The notes under the pieces: generated by a model
What the model was told of the DNA's origin: nothing
Databases searched by the model: none
Seen by the model: only the letters and a program-made list of their open reading frames with translations
Part shown: in pieces, positions 24,863-34,091 of the stretch
How positions within the stretch are numbered: position 1 is the first letter of the stretch
Layout of the letters: every line of letters starts with the position of its first letter
Assembly: GCF_014467235.1 (NCBI RefSeq)
Contig: NZ_NKHP01000021.1
Location: 1 to 64,000 of the forward strand
Length of the DNA stretch: 64,000 bases
From: Xenorhabdus indica
GTDB lineage: Bacteria > Pseudomonadota > Gammaproteobacteria > Enterobacterales > Enterobacteriaceae
Reading direction: 5' to 3'
Made by a program: the position numbers and the translations under genes

Positions 24863-25563
24863 TGACATCGCACCGATCCGGTCTATTGATGTGGTTACTG
24901 CTGAGCAATTCGGTCTGGGCAGCTACACCGACACCGTTAGCTTCACAGCAGACACAATCGGCAGAAAGCCAGCAGCACGCCCTGAAAAGTCAGGCTGAAC
25001 AGTGGCAGTTAAGTGCCGGTGAATATCAGCGTTATCAGCACCTGATGAACGGGCCTCGGGGGATCCAATCACCGGGACTTGACCCGTTAACAACATTAGG
25101 TATTGAAGCCGAAAGCGATGTCGAGCGCCGCCGTTATGCTGAACAGTGGGTTAAGTCAGAGTTTGCCCGCACCGAAAAAGAGCTGCGTTTCCAGCGGGAA
25201 GTGGATGCGGCCTGGCAGCGGCTGTTTCCGGATGTTTTGCCGGTCAATATGGAAAAATCGCATGAAGCAAACGGTCGGCTGGCGCTGTTTGTCAGAGCCA
25301 AAGATTGCCCGCAATGTGACACCCGCTTGACTGAAGTCCTGGCGGCAAAGCAGCCGGTGGATATCTATCTGGTCGACAGTCAACGTAATGATGACATCTT
25401 ACGGCAGTGGGCTAAAACGCATCACATTCCCCTTGAACAGGTCCGTAACCGACACATCACGCTGAATCATGATGCAGGATACTGGTTCCGGTTTGGTAAG
25501 GGACTGATGCCGGTATTATTGCGGCAGGGGGAACAGGGATGGCAGGTCACGTCATTACAATGA
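24862..25563 (+). CDS. ICE protein of the TIGR03759 family
   Basis: A periplasmic protein of 233 residues with an N-terminal signal peptide ending ...SNSVWA. A Gln-rich helix follows (residues ~35-70), then a thioredoxin-like part with CPQC near residue 153 (FVRAKDCPQCDTRL). It likely supports disulfide chemistry or assembly of the mating apparatus. The start ATG overlaps the pilL stop; the TTG three bases earlier is not needed. It is directly coupled to the next gene by ATGA. Confidence 0.75.
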   Translation: MTSHRSGLLMWLLLSNSVWAATPTPLASQQTQSAESQQHALKSQAEQWQLSAGEYQRYQHLMNGPRGIQSPGLDPLTTLGIEAESDVERRRYAEQWVKSEFARTEKELRFQREVDAAWQRLFPDVLPVNMEKSHEANGRLALFVRAKDCPQCDTRLTEVLAAKQPVDIYLVDSQRNDDILRQWAKTHHIPLEQVRNRHITLNHDAGYWFRFGKGLMPVLLRQGEQGWQVTSLQ

Positions 25564-26066
25564 AACGGGTGAGCGTATTCCCCATTATCGGCCTGTTATG
25601 GATGACTCCCTGCCATGCCGAACTGAACGTGATTGCTGATTTGGGTGGTAAAGATGCCTCGCTCTTTTATGAAAGCATTAATGCCCAGCCGGATCATCGT
25701 TCTGCACAATCATACCATTTCTTGTCAGAAGTGACGGGGGAAGCGGCCATGCTGCCGGTTAACACACCGGAACTGACACCGGGAAAAGTGGTCAACCGCT
25801 CACTGCAATTGCCGGGCATGGGTGCGTTATTTCTGATTGGTGATGACGCTGATTCACGTCGGTGGTTAAGCCAGAATACAACACGACTGAAGACACTGCA
25901 CGCTGTTGGACTGGTCGTCAATGTCAGTGAAATGGCAGGCTTACAGTCACTGCGGGCATTAGCGCCGGATGTCTTGTTATCGCCGGCTTCCGGTTCGGAA
26001 TTGGCTCGCCGTTTGCAACTGCGACATTATCCGGTGTTAATCACCGAAACTGCGCTCTCTCAGTAG
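25560..26066 (+). CDS. ICE protein of the TIGR03765 (PFL_4695) family
   Basis: A 168-aa exported protein with signal peptide ending CHA near residue 20. The family-typical LPVNTPELTPGKV lies near 65 and LFLIGDDADSRRWL near 90. The start at 25560 is coupled to the previous gene by ATGA. In the SPI-7 order as I remember it, a lytic transglycosylase gene lies between this gene and the previous one; here the two genes overlap and that gene is missing. Confidence 0.75.
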   Translation: MKRVSVFPIIGLLWMTPCHAELNVIADLGGKDASLFYESINAQPDHRSAQSYHFLSEVTGEAAMLPVNTPELTPGKVVNRSLQLPGMGALFLIGDDADSRRWLSQNTTRLKTLHAVGLVVNVSEMAGLQSLRALAPDVLLSPASGSELARRLQLRHYPVLITETALSQ

Positions 26067-26074
26067 TTATCACC

Positions 26075-28138
26075 ATGGGCCGCCGTTATGTTGTTGAAGC
26101 CCTGTTACGTCCTGCCGTCGAGCTGAATACTGCGGTGGTCTCAGCCGTTGCTGCGTTTGTCTGCATCCGGGCACCCTGGGCTATCGCACTGGCCCCCTCA
26201 GTCAGTTATGTCATGGCAGGCGGTTTTGCGGTATTAGCGATAATACGCATGTGGCAGGGTATTCAGGTCCTCCGCTATCGCCGAAACCTGCGTCGCTTGC
26301 CGCGTTATCAGATGAGCACAAAACACATTCCCGTCAGTCATCAACGTTTGTTTCTGGGTCGGGGCTTTCGCTGGCAGCAGAAGCATACCCAGCGTTTGCA
26401 GGATACGCGGCGGCCGGAAGTTGAGCAATTTGTGCAGCCGTCTCAGATATATCAGCTTGCCCGTTTACTGGAGCACCGAACGGAATACCGTTGGCCGGAA
26501 TTGTCGGCCTTGTTACGCAACGATTCCCCGTTCAATCCGGTGCGACCACTGCCACCGGTTGGCGGCAATCCCATGATCCACGGTATTGAGCCACAGGAAG
26601 CGGAGGTGTTTATGGATTTGCGCGAGCGGGTGGGGCATACGCTGGTAATGGGAACGACTCGTGTGGGAAAAACCCGGCTGGCTGAATTGTTGATAACGCA
26701 GGATATCCGGCGGGGTGAGGTGGTGATTGTCTTCGATCCCAAAGGGGATGCCGACCTGTTAAGGCGCATCTGGGCAGAAGCGCACCGGGCCGGACGTGGC
26801 AGTGAACTGTCCCTCTTTCATCTGGGCTGGCCGGAAATCTCAGCGCGTTACAATGCGGTCGGGCGGTTTGGCCGGGTCTCTGAAGTCGCTTCCCGTCTGG
26901 CGGGGCAATTGAGTGGGGAAGGGAATAGTGCCGCGTTCCGGGAGTTTGCCTGGCGGTTCGTCAATATTGTCGCCCGTGCGTTGGTGGCACTGGGGCATCG
27001 GCCGGATTACACGCTTATCACGCGTTACGTCAATAATATCAGCGAACTGTATCAGCTCTATGCGACCAAAGTGATGGCAGACAGGCAGCCTGTGCTGCTG
27101 GAACAAATCAATCACATCCTCGGCAAGCTGAAAGAAAAAGATATTCCGCGCAATATGCAGGGGCAGCCGGATGCGCTCCGGCTCTGGGCAATGGAAATGA
27201 CGCTCAGTTCTGAGGCTGGTAAACAGCTCTATGACCCTATTCTGGATGGGTTACGCTCTGCCGTGCGTTATGACCGTACTTATTTTGATAAAATTGTCGC
27301 CTCACTACTGCCCCTGCTGGAAAAACTGACCACAGGAAAAATCTCAGAGCTGTTATCCCCGGATTATCTCAATATGGCCGATTTACGCCCCATTTTCGAC
27401 TGGGAACAGGTGATCCGCAAGAACGGGATTGTTTATATCGGGCTGGATGCACTGTCTGACAGTGATGTGGCTTCGGCGGTGGGCAACAGCATGTTTGCGG
27501 ATTTGGTCAGTGTGGCCGGGCAGATTTATAAATACGGTATGAATGCAGGGTTGCCGGTTCGCCATGACGGGAAATTGGCGATTAACCTGCATTGTGACGA
27601 ATTCAATGAACTGATGGGGGATGAATTTATCCCGCTGATTAATAAAGGCGGGGGCGCCGGTATGCAGGTCACCGCCTATACCCAGACCTCCTCGGATATT
27701 GAAGCCCGTATCGGCAGCCCGGCCAAAACGGCGCAGGTGATAGGCAACTTTAATACCCTGATTATGCTGCGGGTACGGGATAATCGCACGGCAGAACTGC
27801 TCACCAGCCAGTTGCCGGAAGTGGAAATCTACAGCAAAACGCTGGTCTCAGGGCACTCGGATATTGCCGATATCGAGCAGGGGCAGGATTTCACCTCGTC
27901 TACACAGGACAGGGTCGGCACGGTTAAAACGCCGCTGGTGACGCCGGCTGAGATGATTAACCTGCCGAAAGGGCAGGCGTTTGCATTATTGGAAGGCGGG
28001 CAGTTGTGGAAAATTCGTATGCCTCTGCCCACCGGCGATGACGATGATACCCTGATGCCGGCGAGTTTGCAGAACATCGCTGAGCAGATGCGACGGCATT
28101 ACCGTACCCGTGAAAACTGGTGGGAAGAGAAAGGGTAA
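26075..28138 (+). CDS. traD: TraD-like type IV coupling protein
   Basis: A 687-aa inner-membrane ATPase. Two hydrophobic segments lie at residues ~15-62. Walker A GTTRVGKTRLAELL is near residue 195, Walker B-type VIVFDPKGDADLL near 220 and LHCDEFNELMGDEF near 508. The class (TraD of SXT/ICE type) links the relaxosome to the secretion channel and powers DNA export. It begins eight bases after its neighbour and is followed by a small membrane protein gene, the standard order. Confidence 0.92.
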   Translation: MGRRYVVEALLRPAVELNTAVVSAVAAFVCIRAPWAIALAPSVSYVMAGGFAVLAIIRMWQGIQVLRYRRNLRRLPRYQMSTKHIPVSHQRLFLGRGFRWQQKHTQRLQDTRRPEVEQFVQPSQIYQLARLLEHRTEYRWPELSALLRNDSPFNPVRPLPPVGGNPMIHGIEPQEAEVFMDLRERVGHTLVMGTTRVGKTRLAELLITQDIRRGEVVIVFDPKGDADLLRRIWAEAHRAGRGSELSLFHLGWPEISARYNAVGRFGRVSEVASRLAGQLSGEGNSAAFREFAWRFVNIVARALVALGHRPDYTLITRYVNNISELYQLYATKVMADRQPVLLEQINHILGKLKEKDIPRNMQGQPDALRLWAMEMTLSSEAGKQLYDPILDGLRSAVRYDRTYFDKIVASLLPLLEKLTTGKISELLSPDYLNMADLRPIFDWEQVIRKNGIVYIGLDALSDSDVASAVGNSMFADLVSVAGQIYKYGMNAGLPVRHDGKLAINLHCDEFNELMGDEFIPLINKGGGAGMQVTAYTQTSSDIEARIGSPAKTAQVIGNFNTLIMLRVRDNRTAELLTSQLPEVEIYSKTLVSGHSDIADIEQGQDFTSSTQDRVGTVKTPLVTPAEMINLPKGQAFALLEGGQLWKIRMPLPTGDDDDTLMPASLQNIAEQMRRHYRTRENWWEEKG

Positions 28139-28147
28139 TTTCACGTC

Positions 28148-28906
28148 ATGACTCAGTCAGAAAATCAATCCCGCCCGGCTTCCCAACCGCCTCGCAAGCA
28201 TAGCCTGTTGTATCGTGTATTATGGGAATGGCCGTGGCAACTCATTGGATTTGTTGTCATGTCGTGGCTATTCAGTCTGTTACTGGAATATGTCGGGATG
28301 ACCTTTTTCTGGCCGGAACAGGGTGCCGCTCACAGCCAGACGATGATGAAAACGGAGCTGCAATTTTTATCCACGGAGTTTACCCGGAGTCTGTTGTTGT
28401 CAAATCCCGCACAAACGATCTCAGACGGGCTGGTACAGGCGTATCAATGGATTTTTGTGGACAGCGGTTTTATGCCCTGGATACAGGGGCAACACCAATA
28501 TCAGCTCAATAGCCGCAATGATTTTCTGCGTGAATTCAATGCGGTATTGCAGAGGGTATCAGGTTATTTGCGGGAATATTGTCTGGCTGCGGTGTTTATC
28601 ACGATGGTGACGCTGATCCGGCTGGCGGTCCTGATGTTATCCGTTCCGTTGTTTCTGATGGTGGTTTTGGTTGCGCTGGTTGATGGATTAGGGCGGCGGG
28701 ACTTACGGCGTTACGGGGCGGGGTATGAATCCAGTTTTGTTTATCATCATGCCAAACGGGGGATTAAACCGGCCTGCACTGTTCCCTGTGTGTTGTATTT
28801 ATCCTGGCCGGATGGGGTGTATCCCACGATGATATTGTTGCCAGCGGCATTATTACTGGGTATGGCGGTGATGATCACGACTGCGATGTTTAAAAAATAC
28901 ATTTAA
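28148..28906 (+). CDS. ICE membrane protein of the TIGR03747 family
   Basis: A 252-aa integral membrane protein with hydrophobic segments at residues ~32-52, ~150-180 and ~220-248. A VDGLGRRDLRRYGAG box near residue 178 and FVYHHAKR near 198 are family marks. It always follows traD in this ICE class. Role in the mating channel is assumed from position. Confidence 0.8.
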   Translation: MTQSENQSRPASQPPRKHSLLYRVLWEWPWQLIGFVVMSWLFSLLLEYVGMTFFWPEQGAAHSQTMMKTELQFLSTEFTRSLLLSNPAQTISDGLVQAYQWIFVDSGFMPWIQGQHQYQLNSRNDFLREFNAVLQRVSGYLREYCLAAVFITMVTLIRLAVLMLSVPLFLMVVLVALVDGLGRRDLRRYGAGYESSFVYHHAKRGIKPACTVPCVLYLSWPDGVYPTMILLPAALLLGMAVMITTAMFKKYI

Positions 28907-28913
28907 ATGGCTG

Positions 28914-28957
28914 GACGATGGAATGCAAAACGGGTTTTTGTTTTGTCTTCCATCGTC
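28914..28957. terminator. long inverted repeat between convergent genes
   Basis: GACGATGGAA (28914-28923) pairs perfectly with TTCCATCGTC (28948-28957), and CAAAAC with GTTTTG inside. It lies between the ends of two converging genes, so it can act as terminator or transcript barrier for both. Confidence 0.6.
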
Positions 28958-28995
28958 AGCAGACAAGCCGCACAGCGGCGCGTCAGTCTTCCCGG

Positions 28996-29718
28996 TTAAT
29001 GCTGATATTTTGATGGCGCATTCACTACCTGCGTCATCCATTCAAACCAATCTCCGGCAGTATAGGCGCCCTTGCTTGCGCTCAGCACCGTATTTTCCAT
29101 ATCAATATGAAAACGCTGGTGCGAGATATCCTGACAATAGCCCATAAAAGGCTCGTCGATACGATGAAGCTGAATGGCGGCGGCTTCCTTTCTGGAGGAA
29201 GGAAAAAACGCCCCGCCGACCTCTGCAAACATGTCCGCATCATCCTGTTGTGCACCACAATGTTCGCAGTGGTTTATCCAGTGCGTTCGGCGTATTCGCC
29301 GCCCCACTGTTTTGCGCAAAGTGTGGTGAAAGCCAGATAATACATTGCGCACGGTGGTGGGAATGTCGGCGACATAAAAGGGAAACGCCGGGCTGTCCTG
29401 CTCTGAGTAGTCAACTTCAGCGTTGTTTTCGTCGTCATCTTCTTCATCGTCATCATCCGTTTCCAGCATTTTATGCCCGGAAGGCAACATAAATGCGGTG
29501 ACGGTGGTGTGTTCATGGCACTGTGGGCACAGCGTCCGGGTTTGGGCGAGATACCAAAAGGCCGCATGCACATTGTAGAATGGTAACCAGTTCATAAACG
29601 GGGTCGGGTCAAAACTGTCGTCGATATACCAGATTTGGGCGGCTGCATCCCAGTGTGCGCCCAATTTGCGTGCCTTCTCGTGTTCTTCATCGGGGACATT
29701 TAAATCAATCCGCAGCAT
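28996..29718 (-). CDS. DUF5710-domain protein
   Basis: A 240-aa protein. The N-terminal ~45 residues match the DUF5710 pattern (RIDLNVPDEEHEKARKLGAH, then WDAAAQIWYI), often found in proteins of plasmids and ICEs. Two CxxC pairs (CPQC near 71, CEHC near 160) suggest a zinc-binding module, and an acidic run lies near 95-110. The start at 29718 follows AAGGAAG. It is read against the conjugation genes and splits them, so it is an inserted or separately regulated gene. Function unknown. Confidence 0.7.
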   Translation of the reverse strand: MLRIDLNVPDEEHEKARKLGAHWDAAAQIWYIDDSFDPTPFMNWLPFYNVHAAFWYLAQTRTLCPQCHEHTTVTAFMLPSGHKMLETDDDDEEDDDENNAEVDYSEQDSPAFPFYVADIPTTVRNVLSGFHHTLRKTVGRRIRRTHWINHCEHCGAQQDDADMFAEVGGAFFPSSRKEAAAIQLHRIDEPFMGYCQDISHQRFHIDMENTVLSASKGAYTAGDWFEWMTQVVNAPSKYQH

Positions 29719-29751
29719 ATTACTTCCTTTATTCTTCATGGTTAAGTCTTG

Positions 29752-29779
29752 GCTAAATACGTTAGTCAGACTATTTAGC
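29752..29779. promoter_or_regulatory. inverted repeat between divergent genes
   Basis: GCTAAATA (29752-29759) and TATTTAGC (29772-29779) flank a second small palindrome TAGTC-A-GACTA (29763-29773). It lies in the 155-bp gap between the divergent DUF5710 and RAQPRD genes, a plausible operator position. Confidence 0.45.
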
Positions 29780-29873
29780 TAATTTTTACCAAAGCATAAA
29801 GAGTTTATTGCTGATCGCAGGTAAAAAACGCTGCATCCTTGGTATTTTGGAACCCATCATAAGGTGAGTGTTT

Positions 29874-30203
29874 ATGCGCGGTGGCTTTTCAATATCCTGT
29901 TCTGCCTGCCTGCTGGGACTGGCTGTGTGGTGTATGCCGCTGGCTCAGGCGGACGAAAAAGACGAACTGGCCAGTGCAAAGCGTCTGATTGAGCAGGTGC
30001 AAATGGCACTGGAACGCGCCAGCATCGCAGAAAATCAGTCTGATACCTCAAAACACCCGCGTTATGACTTTGATTATCAGCGCATCCAGGCTGATCTCAA
30101 CACCATCAAAGCCGGTATCGATCACTATCTCACGCCTTCCCGCGACCAGCCCCATGAATCCGGCCCGTTATCCGGACATTACCGTCAGGAAAACCCGCAA
30201 TGA
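29874..30203 (+). CDS. RAQPRD-family ICE protein
   Basis: A 109-aa exported protein: signal peptide to about residue 25 (ending PLAQA), then a helical segment rich in Glu and Ala, and the YDFDYQRIQADLNTIKAGI region typical of the RAQPRD family of integrating elements. The name-giving motif itself is not exact. It opens the second transfer operon; the ATG at 29874 follows AAGGTGAG. It overlaps its neighbour by four bases. Confidence 0.75.
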   Translation: MRGGFSISCSACLLGLAVWCMPLAQADEKDELASAKRLIEQVQMALERASIAENQSDTSKHPRYDFDYQRIQADLNTIKAGIDHYLTPSRDQPHESGPLSGHYRQENPQ

Positions 30204-30436
30204 CTGACGCACAACGCAATGCCTTTGAAGTGGCCTCCGGGCACTTTGATATCACTTTTCTGTATCTGGTGTGCGTCGGTTTTTTCCTGGCCACCTTGTT
30301 TTTCTGGGCGGCCTGGGCCGCGGTGGATGTCTGGCATGGCTGGGCGAATGAAAAAGTGCGTAATCAGACCCTCAGCCAGTTTGCCCTTCGAACCGCGGTA
30401 TTACTGGTCGTGGCTGTCTGGATGTTTGCCAGTTAA
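30200..30436 (+). CDS. small ICE membrane protein (TIGR03758)
   Basis: A 78-aa protein with two membrane segments (residues ~20-42 and ~58-76) separated by a WAAVDVWHGWANEKV loop, the pattern of TIGR03758 proteins. Coupled to the previous gene by an ATGA overlap. Likely an inner-membrane subunit of the mating channel, next to the pilin-like gene. Confidence 0.75.
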   Translation: MTDAQRNAFEVASGHFDITFLYLVCVGFFLATLFFWAAWAAVDVWHGWANEKVRNQTLSQFALRTAVLLVVAVWMFAS

Positions 30437-30470
30437 TGCAGCGAACATAATGAAAAGGAACAGAGTCAAT

Positions 30471-30848
30471 ATGAAGCACATTTTTACCGTCTGCCGGCGT
30501 ATCAGCACAAGCCTGATAACACGGGTCAGTACGTTCATACTGTTATTCGGCCTTTCCTGTGAATCCGCCTGGGCTGATTTACCGGCTATCGAACCGCCAA
30601 AAAGTGGTGGCGGGGGCGGATTGCTGGGACAGGCGAAAGGGTACGCGCAGGATGGTATTGTCATCGGCGGACTCATTCTTTCCGCTGTGGCTTTTTTTAA
30701 AGTGGCCTCGGCCGCCGTCGAAACCTTTTCCGAAGTGCGGGATGGCAAATCGACCTGGACCCAGTTTGGCGCCATCGTCGTGGTCGGCGTGGTGTTGCTG
30801 GTTGCCGTGATTTGGCTGCTGTCGAAATCGGCCAGTATTATCTTTTAA
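30471..30848 (+). CDS. pilin-like ICE protein (TIGR03745)
   Basis: A 125-aa exported protein with a signal segment ending SAWA at about residue 35. A Gly-rich stretch (PPKSGGGGGLLGQAKGY) follows, then two hydrophobic segments (~62-82 and ~98-118). This is the shape of TrbC/VirB2-like pilins, and it sits at the pilin position in the ICE class. ATG 30471 follows AAAAGGAACAG. An upstream open extension in the same frame is not used. Confidence 0.75.
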   Translation: MKHIFTVCRRISTSLITRVSTFILLFGLSCESAWADLPAIEPPKSGGGGGLLGQAKGYAQDGIVIGGLILSAVAFFKVASAAVETFSEVRDGKSTWTQFGAIVVVGVVLLVAVIWLLSKSASIIF

Positions 30849-30858
30849 GGCCGTCACC

Positions 30859-31215
30859 ATGCAGACGATCGCTTTCTTACCTGACCGTTTAAACGCCGAA
30901 CCGGTGGTGTTTCGCGGGTTCACCACCCCTGAGATGGGACTGGCCGCACTGGCCGGGATCGCGCTCGGGCTGGCCGTCAGTCTTCCCCTGCTCCCGTTAG
31001 CCGATTGGGTCATACTTCCGACCGGGATGCTGATTATGCCCTTGTTACTGATTAGCTTTGGCGGGCGTTGGCTTGCTCACCTCAAGCGTGGCAAGCCGGA
31101 AAATTATATCTGGCTGAAGCTGGAAGAGAAAAAACGCCGGCTGGGTCTCGGTGATCCGGCATGGATTATTGCCGCCCGGGGCTGGTCGTTGCGCCGAAGC
31201 AGGAGAGCGCGATGA
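30859..31215 (+). CDS. ICE membrane protein (TIGR03750)
   Basis: A 118-aa protein with the N-terminal start FLPDRLNAEPVVFRGFTTPE and two membrane segments at residues ~28-70, then a basic tail (KRGKPENYIWLKLEEKKRR). This arrangement is that of VirB3/TraL-like channel proteins of this class. Its last codon overlaps the next gene (ATGA). Confidence 0.8.
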   Translation: MQTIAFLPDRLNAEPVVFRGFTTPEMGLAALAGIALGLAVSLPLLPLADWVILPTGMLIMPLLLISFGGRWLAHLKRGKPENYIWLKLEEKKRRLGLGDPAWIIAARGWSLRRSRRAR

Positions 31216-31868
31216 GCCAGTTTCGTCATGCAGTCAAAAACCGGGATCAGCATATTCTGACCCTGCGGATCGCCTGTGGGATTTTGGTGGGGGTGCTGCT
31301 GCTGAGCCTGCTGGGCTGGATGGCTTCACCGCGCAATCTCACCATCCATCATCCTCCGGACTTACGCACTGGCAGCACACGCCCGTGGTGGGAAGTGCCT
31401 GCGCCCAGCGTCTACAGCTTTGCCTTTTATATTTTCCAGCAACTGAATGCCTGGCCGAAAAACGGGGCACAGGACTATCCGGCCAAAATTTATGCGCTTT
31501 CCCCTTATCTGACGCCGGCCTGTCAGGATTTTTTACGGGAAGATGCCAGAACCCGTGCCGACAGTGGCGAGCTGCTTGACCGGGTGCGGGTGGTGTATGA
31601 AATTCCCGGCCGGGGCTATGGGACGCGCAGTGTGACGGTACGTGACCGGGATAACTGGGTAGTCCGGCTGGATTTGGTGGCCGATGAATATTACCACGCT
31701 GAACCGGTCAAACGGGCACTGGTGCGTTATCCGCTGAAAGTGGTGCGCTGGGCAGGCGATGCCGAACGTAATCCCTTCGGGCTGGCATTGGATTGTTACG
31801 ACGGCATGCCCCAGCGGCTGGAAGCCATGCCACAACCACAGGAAGAGAAAAAAGGCGTATTTCAATGA
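31212..31868 (+). CDS. ICE protein of the TIGR03746 family (VirB8/TraE-like)
   Basis: A 218-aa bitopic inner-membrane protein with one membrane segment (residues ~19-40). The periplasmic part shows YSFAFYIFQQLNAWPKNG near residue 72 and LSPYLTPACQDFL near 100. The topology is that of VirB8/TraE proteins, which assemble the secretion core. The ATG is coupled to the previous gene and follows AGGAGAG. Confidence 0.8.
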   Translation: MSQFRHAVKNRDQHILTLRIACGILVGVLLLSLLGWMASPRNLTIHHPPDLRTGSTRPWWEVPAPSVYSFAFYIFQQLNAWPKNGAQDYPAKIYALSPYLTPACQDFLREDARTRADSGELLDRVRVVYEIPGRGYGTRSVTVRDRDNWVVRLDLVADEYYHAEPVKRALVRYPLKVVRWAGDAERNPFGLALDCYDGMPQRLEAMPQPQEEKKGVFQ

Positions 31869-32689
31869 GCAGAGTGTCATTTGGCCGCTGGCTGGGATGG
31901 GGCAGTTTGTTATTGTTCAGCGTCGGCACACAGGCTGATGAACTGATGAAATGGGAACGTATTCCATTATCCCTCTCACTCAAAGTGGGGCAGGAACGCA
32001 TTATTTTTGCTGACCGGAATGTCCGTATTGGTTTGCCGCCGTCACTCAGTGATAAATTGCGGGTACAAAGTGCCGGCGGGGCGGTGTACCTGAAAGCCAG
32101 CAGCGCCTTCCCACAGACCCGCCTGCAATTGCAGGACAGCGAAAACGGCGAAATCATTTTACTGGATATCACCGCGAGTAAAACGGGCGCAACGGAACCC
32201 GTGCGTATTGTTTACCCGGATGAAAAACAACCCCTTCCGACTGATAAATCGCAACAGTTGAACAACACCAAATTATTGGTGCCCGTTCCGGTCGCCTTAA
32301 CCCGTTATGCCGCGCAGCAACTGTATGCCCCGTTGCGTACCGTCGAGCCGGTGACAGGCATCCAACCGGTGAATCTGCATTTGTCCTCGTCCATCACGAC
32401 GCTTTACCCGTCAGAGCCGATTGCGATTACGCCGCTGGCAGGCTGGAGACTGCACAATCACACTGTCGTGGCACTGAAGCTGCGCAATCCCACCCAACGA
32501 AAAATCACCCTCGACCCACGAGCCTTACAGGGGCAGTTTGTGGCCGCCACGTTCCAGCATCGTTGGCTGGGTGAAACGGGAACACCGGAGGATACGACGG
32601 TGTTGTACCTTGTCACAAAAGGGCAGCCGGATAATGCCTTTATCCCTGAGCCGGTATCGGTGAAACCGGGAGGCCGCGATGCAGATTAA
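31865..32689 (+). CDS. ICE protein of the TIGR03749 family (VirB9/TraK-like)
   Basis: A 274-aa exported protein with a signal peptide ending near residue 22, then ELMKWERIPLSLSLKVGQERIIF, the family beginning. Its beta-rich character and position after the VirB8-like gene suit a TraK/VirB9-type secretin component. It overlaps both neighbours by several bases, so the operon is tightly coupled. Confidence 0.78.
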   Translation: MSRVSFGRWLGWGSLLLFSVGTQADELMKWERIPLSLSLKVGQERIIFADRNVRIGLPPSLSDKLRVQSAGGAVYLKASSAFPQTRLQLQDSENGEIILLDITASKTGATEPVRIVYPDEKQPLPTDKSQQLNNTKLLVPVPVALTRYAAQQLYAPLRTVEPVTGIQPVNLHLSSSITTLYPSEPIAITPLAGWRLHNHTVVALKLRNPTQRKITLDPRALQGQFVAATFQHRWLGETGTPEDTTVLYLVTKGQPDNAFIPEPVSVKPGGRDAD

Positions 32690-34091
32690 ATCCAACAGTC
32701 TGGTGAAAATACTGGTGCCGACGGTATTACTTATCGGCGGGTTTATTGGCATCAAAAGTTGCAGCTCAACGGAAAGTGCCGCGCCCGGCACGACAGCGAA
32801 TAATGTGCTGGCCACGCTGTCACCGGAAGAGTTGCAGGCGCTGGGTGTCGGGGGCGATACGCCGGAAGATACCCTGCGCACCCTGACAGGTGCCCTCAAT
32901 AAAGTACGGGCAGAGCAGAAACACTTAAGCCAGCAGAATACCGATATCCTGAAAGAAAATGACCAGTTAAGAAACCAGAGCCATGATGTTGCCAGCCAGA
33001 TAGATGCAGCGGTTGCCGCCATCCGTCAGGAAAATGAACAGCGCCGGCGCGAGTTACAGGATGAGCAGCAGGGATTGCTGGTACAGATTGATTTGCTGAC
33101 GGAACGATTAAATTCAGCACCGTTGCCTGCTCAGAACAACCAGATGCCACTTGGGCTGGGACTGGCAGAGAGCCAGTATGCGGCCAATCCAGTCAGGGGG
33201 CAGGATGAACTCATCTGGGTGGCGCCTGCCGATGAAAAACCGGTTGAGACCCAAAACGTGGCTTACGGCCAACCCGCCGCGAAATTCCCGACTTCTTTTT
33301 TAAGTGAACCACCGGCAACGGAGCAAAATACCTCACCGAATGCCTCGCTTAAGGAAGAAAACGAAAAACCGGTCTATACCCTGCCGGAAAATGCCACGCT
33401 GGTCGGCAGTCAGGCGATGACCGCGTTATTAGGCCGGGTGCCGGTCAATGGCACAGTCACTGACCCTTACCCGTTCAAGATTCTGATTGGCAAAGACAAC
33501 CTGACCGCCAACGGCATCGAACTGCCGGAAGTGGAAGGGGCAGTAGTGTCCGGCTCGGCCAGTGGCGACTGGACCCTCTCCTGTGTGCGCGGACAGGTCA
33601 ATTCCATCACCTTTGTGTTTCAGGATGGCACCGTGCGTACCCTGCCGGGCACAGGGCAACATCAGCAGGGTATCGGCTGGCTGTCCGATGAAAACGGCAT
33701 TCCCTGTATCAGCGGTGAGCGTAAATCCAATGCCAGCACCTATCTGCCGACGCTGTTTGCCCTTTCAGCCATGAATTCGGCCGGGGACGCCCTGAACGAA
33801 AGTCAGCGTACTGCCCAGACCAATGGCGCGGGCGGCATCACTTCCGCTTTAACGGGCAATGCCGGACAGGCGGCATTAGGAAAAGCCCTGGCCGGTGGCA
33901 TGAATGACATCACCGAATGGCTCAAACAACGTTACAGCCAGACGTTTGATGCGGTCTACGTCCCGCCCGGTGCCGGTGTTGTGGTACATATCACCCAAAG
34001 TCTGGCGATGGATTACGAAACGAAAGGCCGTAAAGTGCATTACGGTTTTAGTGAATCAACCCAATATCATCATCAGGACGCATTAGATTAA
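32679..34091 (+). CDS. ICE protein of the TIGR03752 family (VirB10/TraB-like)
   Basis: A 470-aa protein with one N-terminal membrane segment (residues ~10-25). A coiled coil follows (~70-145, NKVRAEQKHLSQQNTDILKE and QIDAAVAAIRQENEQRRREL), then a Pro-rich linker. The C-terminal domain contains LLGRVPVNGTVTDPYPFKIL and VYVPPGAGVVVHI. This is the VirB10/TraB layout of an energy-sensing core protein that spans both membranes. Confidence 0.82.
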   Translation: MQIKSNSLVKILVPTVLLIGGFIGIKSCSSTESAAPGTTANNVLATLSPEELQALGVGGDTPEDTLRTLTGALNKVRAEQKHLSQQNTDILKENDQLRNQSHDVASQIDAAVAAIRQENEQRRRELQDEQQGLLVQIDLLTERLNSAPLPAQNNQMPLGLGLAESQYAANPVRGQDELIWVAPADEKPVETQNVAYGQPAAKFPTSFLSEPPATEQNTSPNASLKEENEKPVYTLPENATLVGSQAMTALLGRVPVNGTVTDPYPFKILIGKDNLTANGIELPEVEGAVVSGSASGDWTLSCVRGQVNSITFVFQDGTVRTLPGTGQHQQGIGWLSDENGIPCISGERKSNASTYLPTLFALSAMNSAGDALNESQRTAQTNGAGGITSALTGNAGQAALGKALAGGMNDITEWLKQRYSQTFDAVYVPPGAGVVVHITQSLAMDYETKGRKVHYGFSESTQYHHQDALD

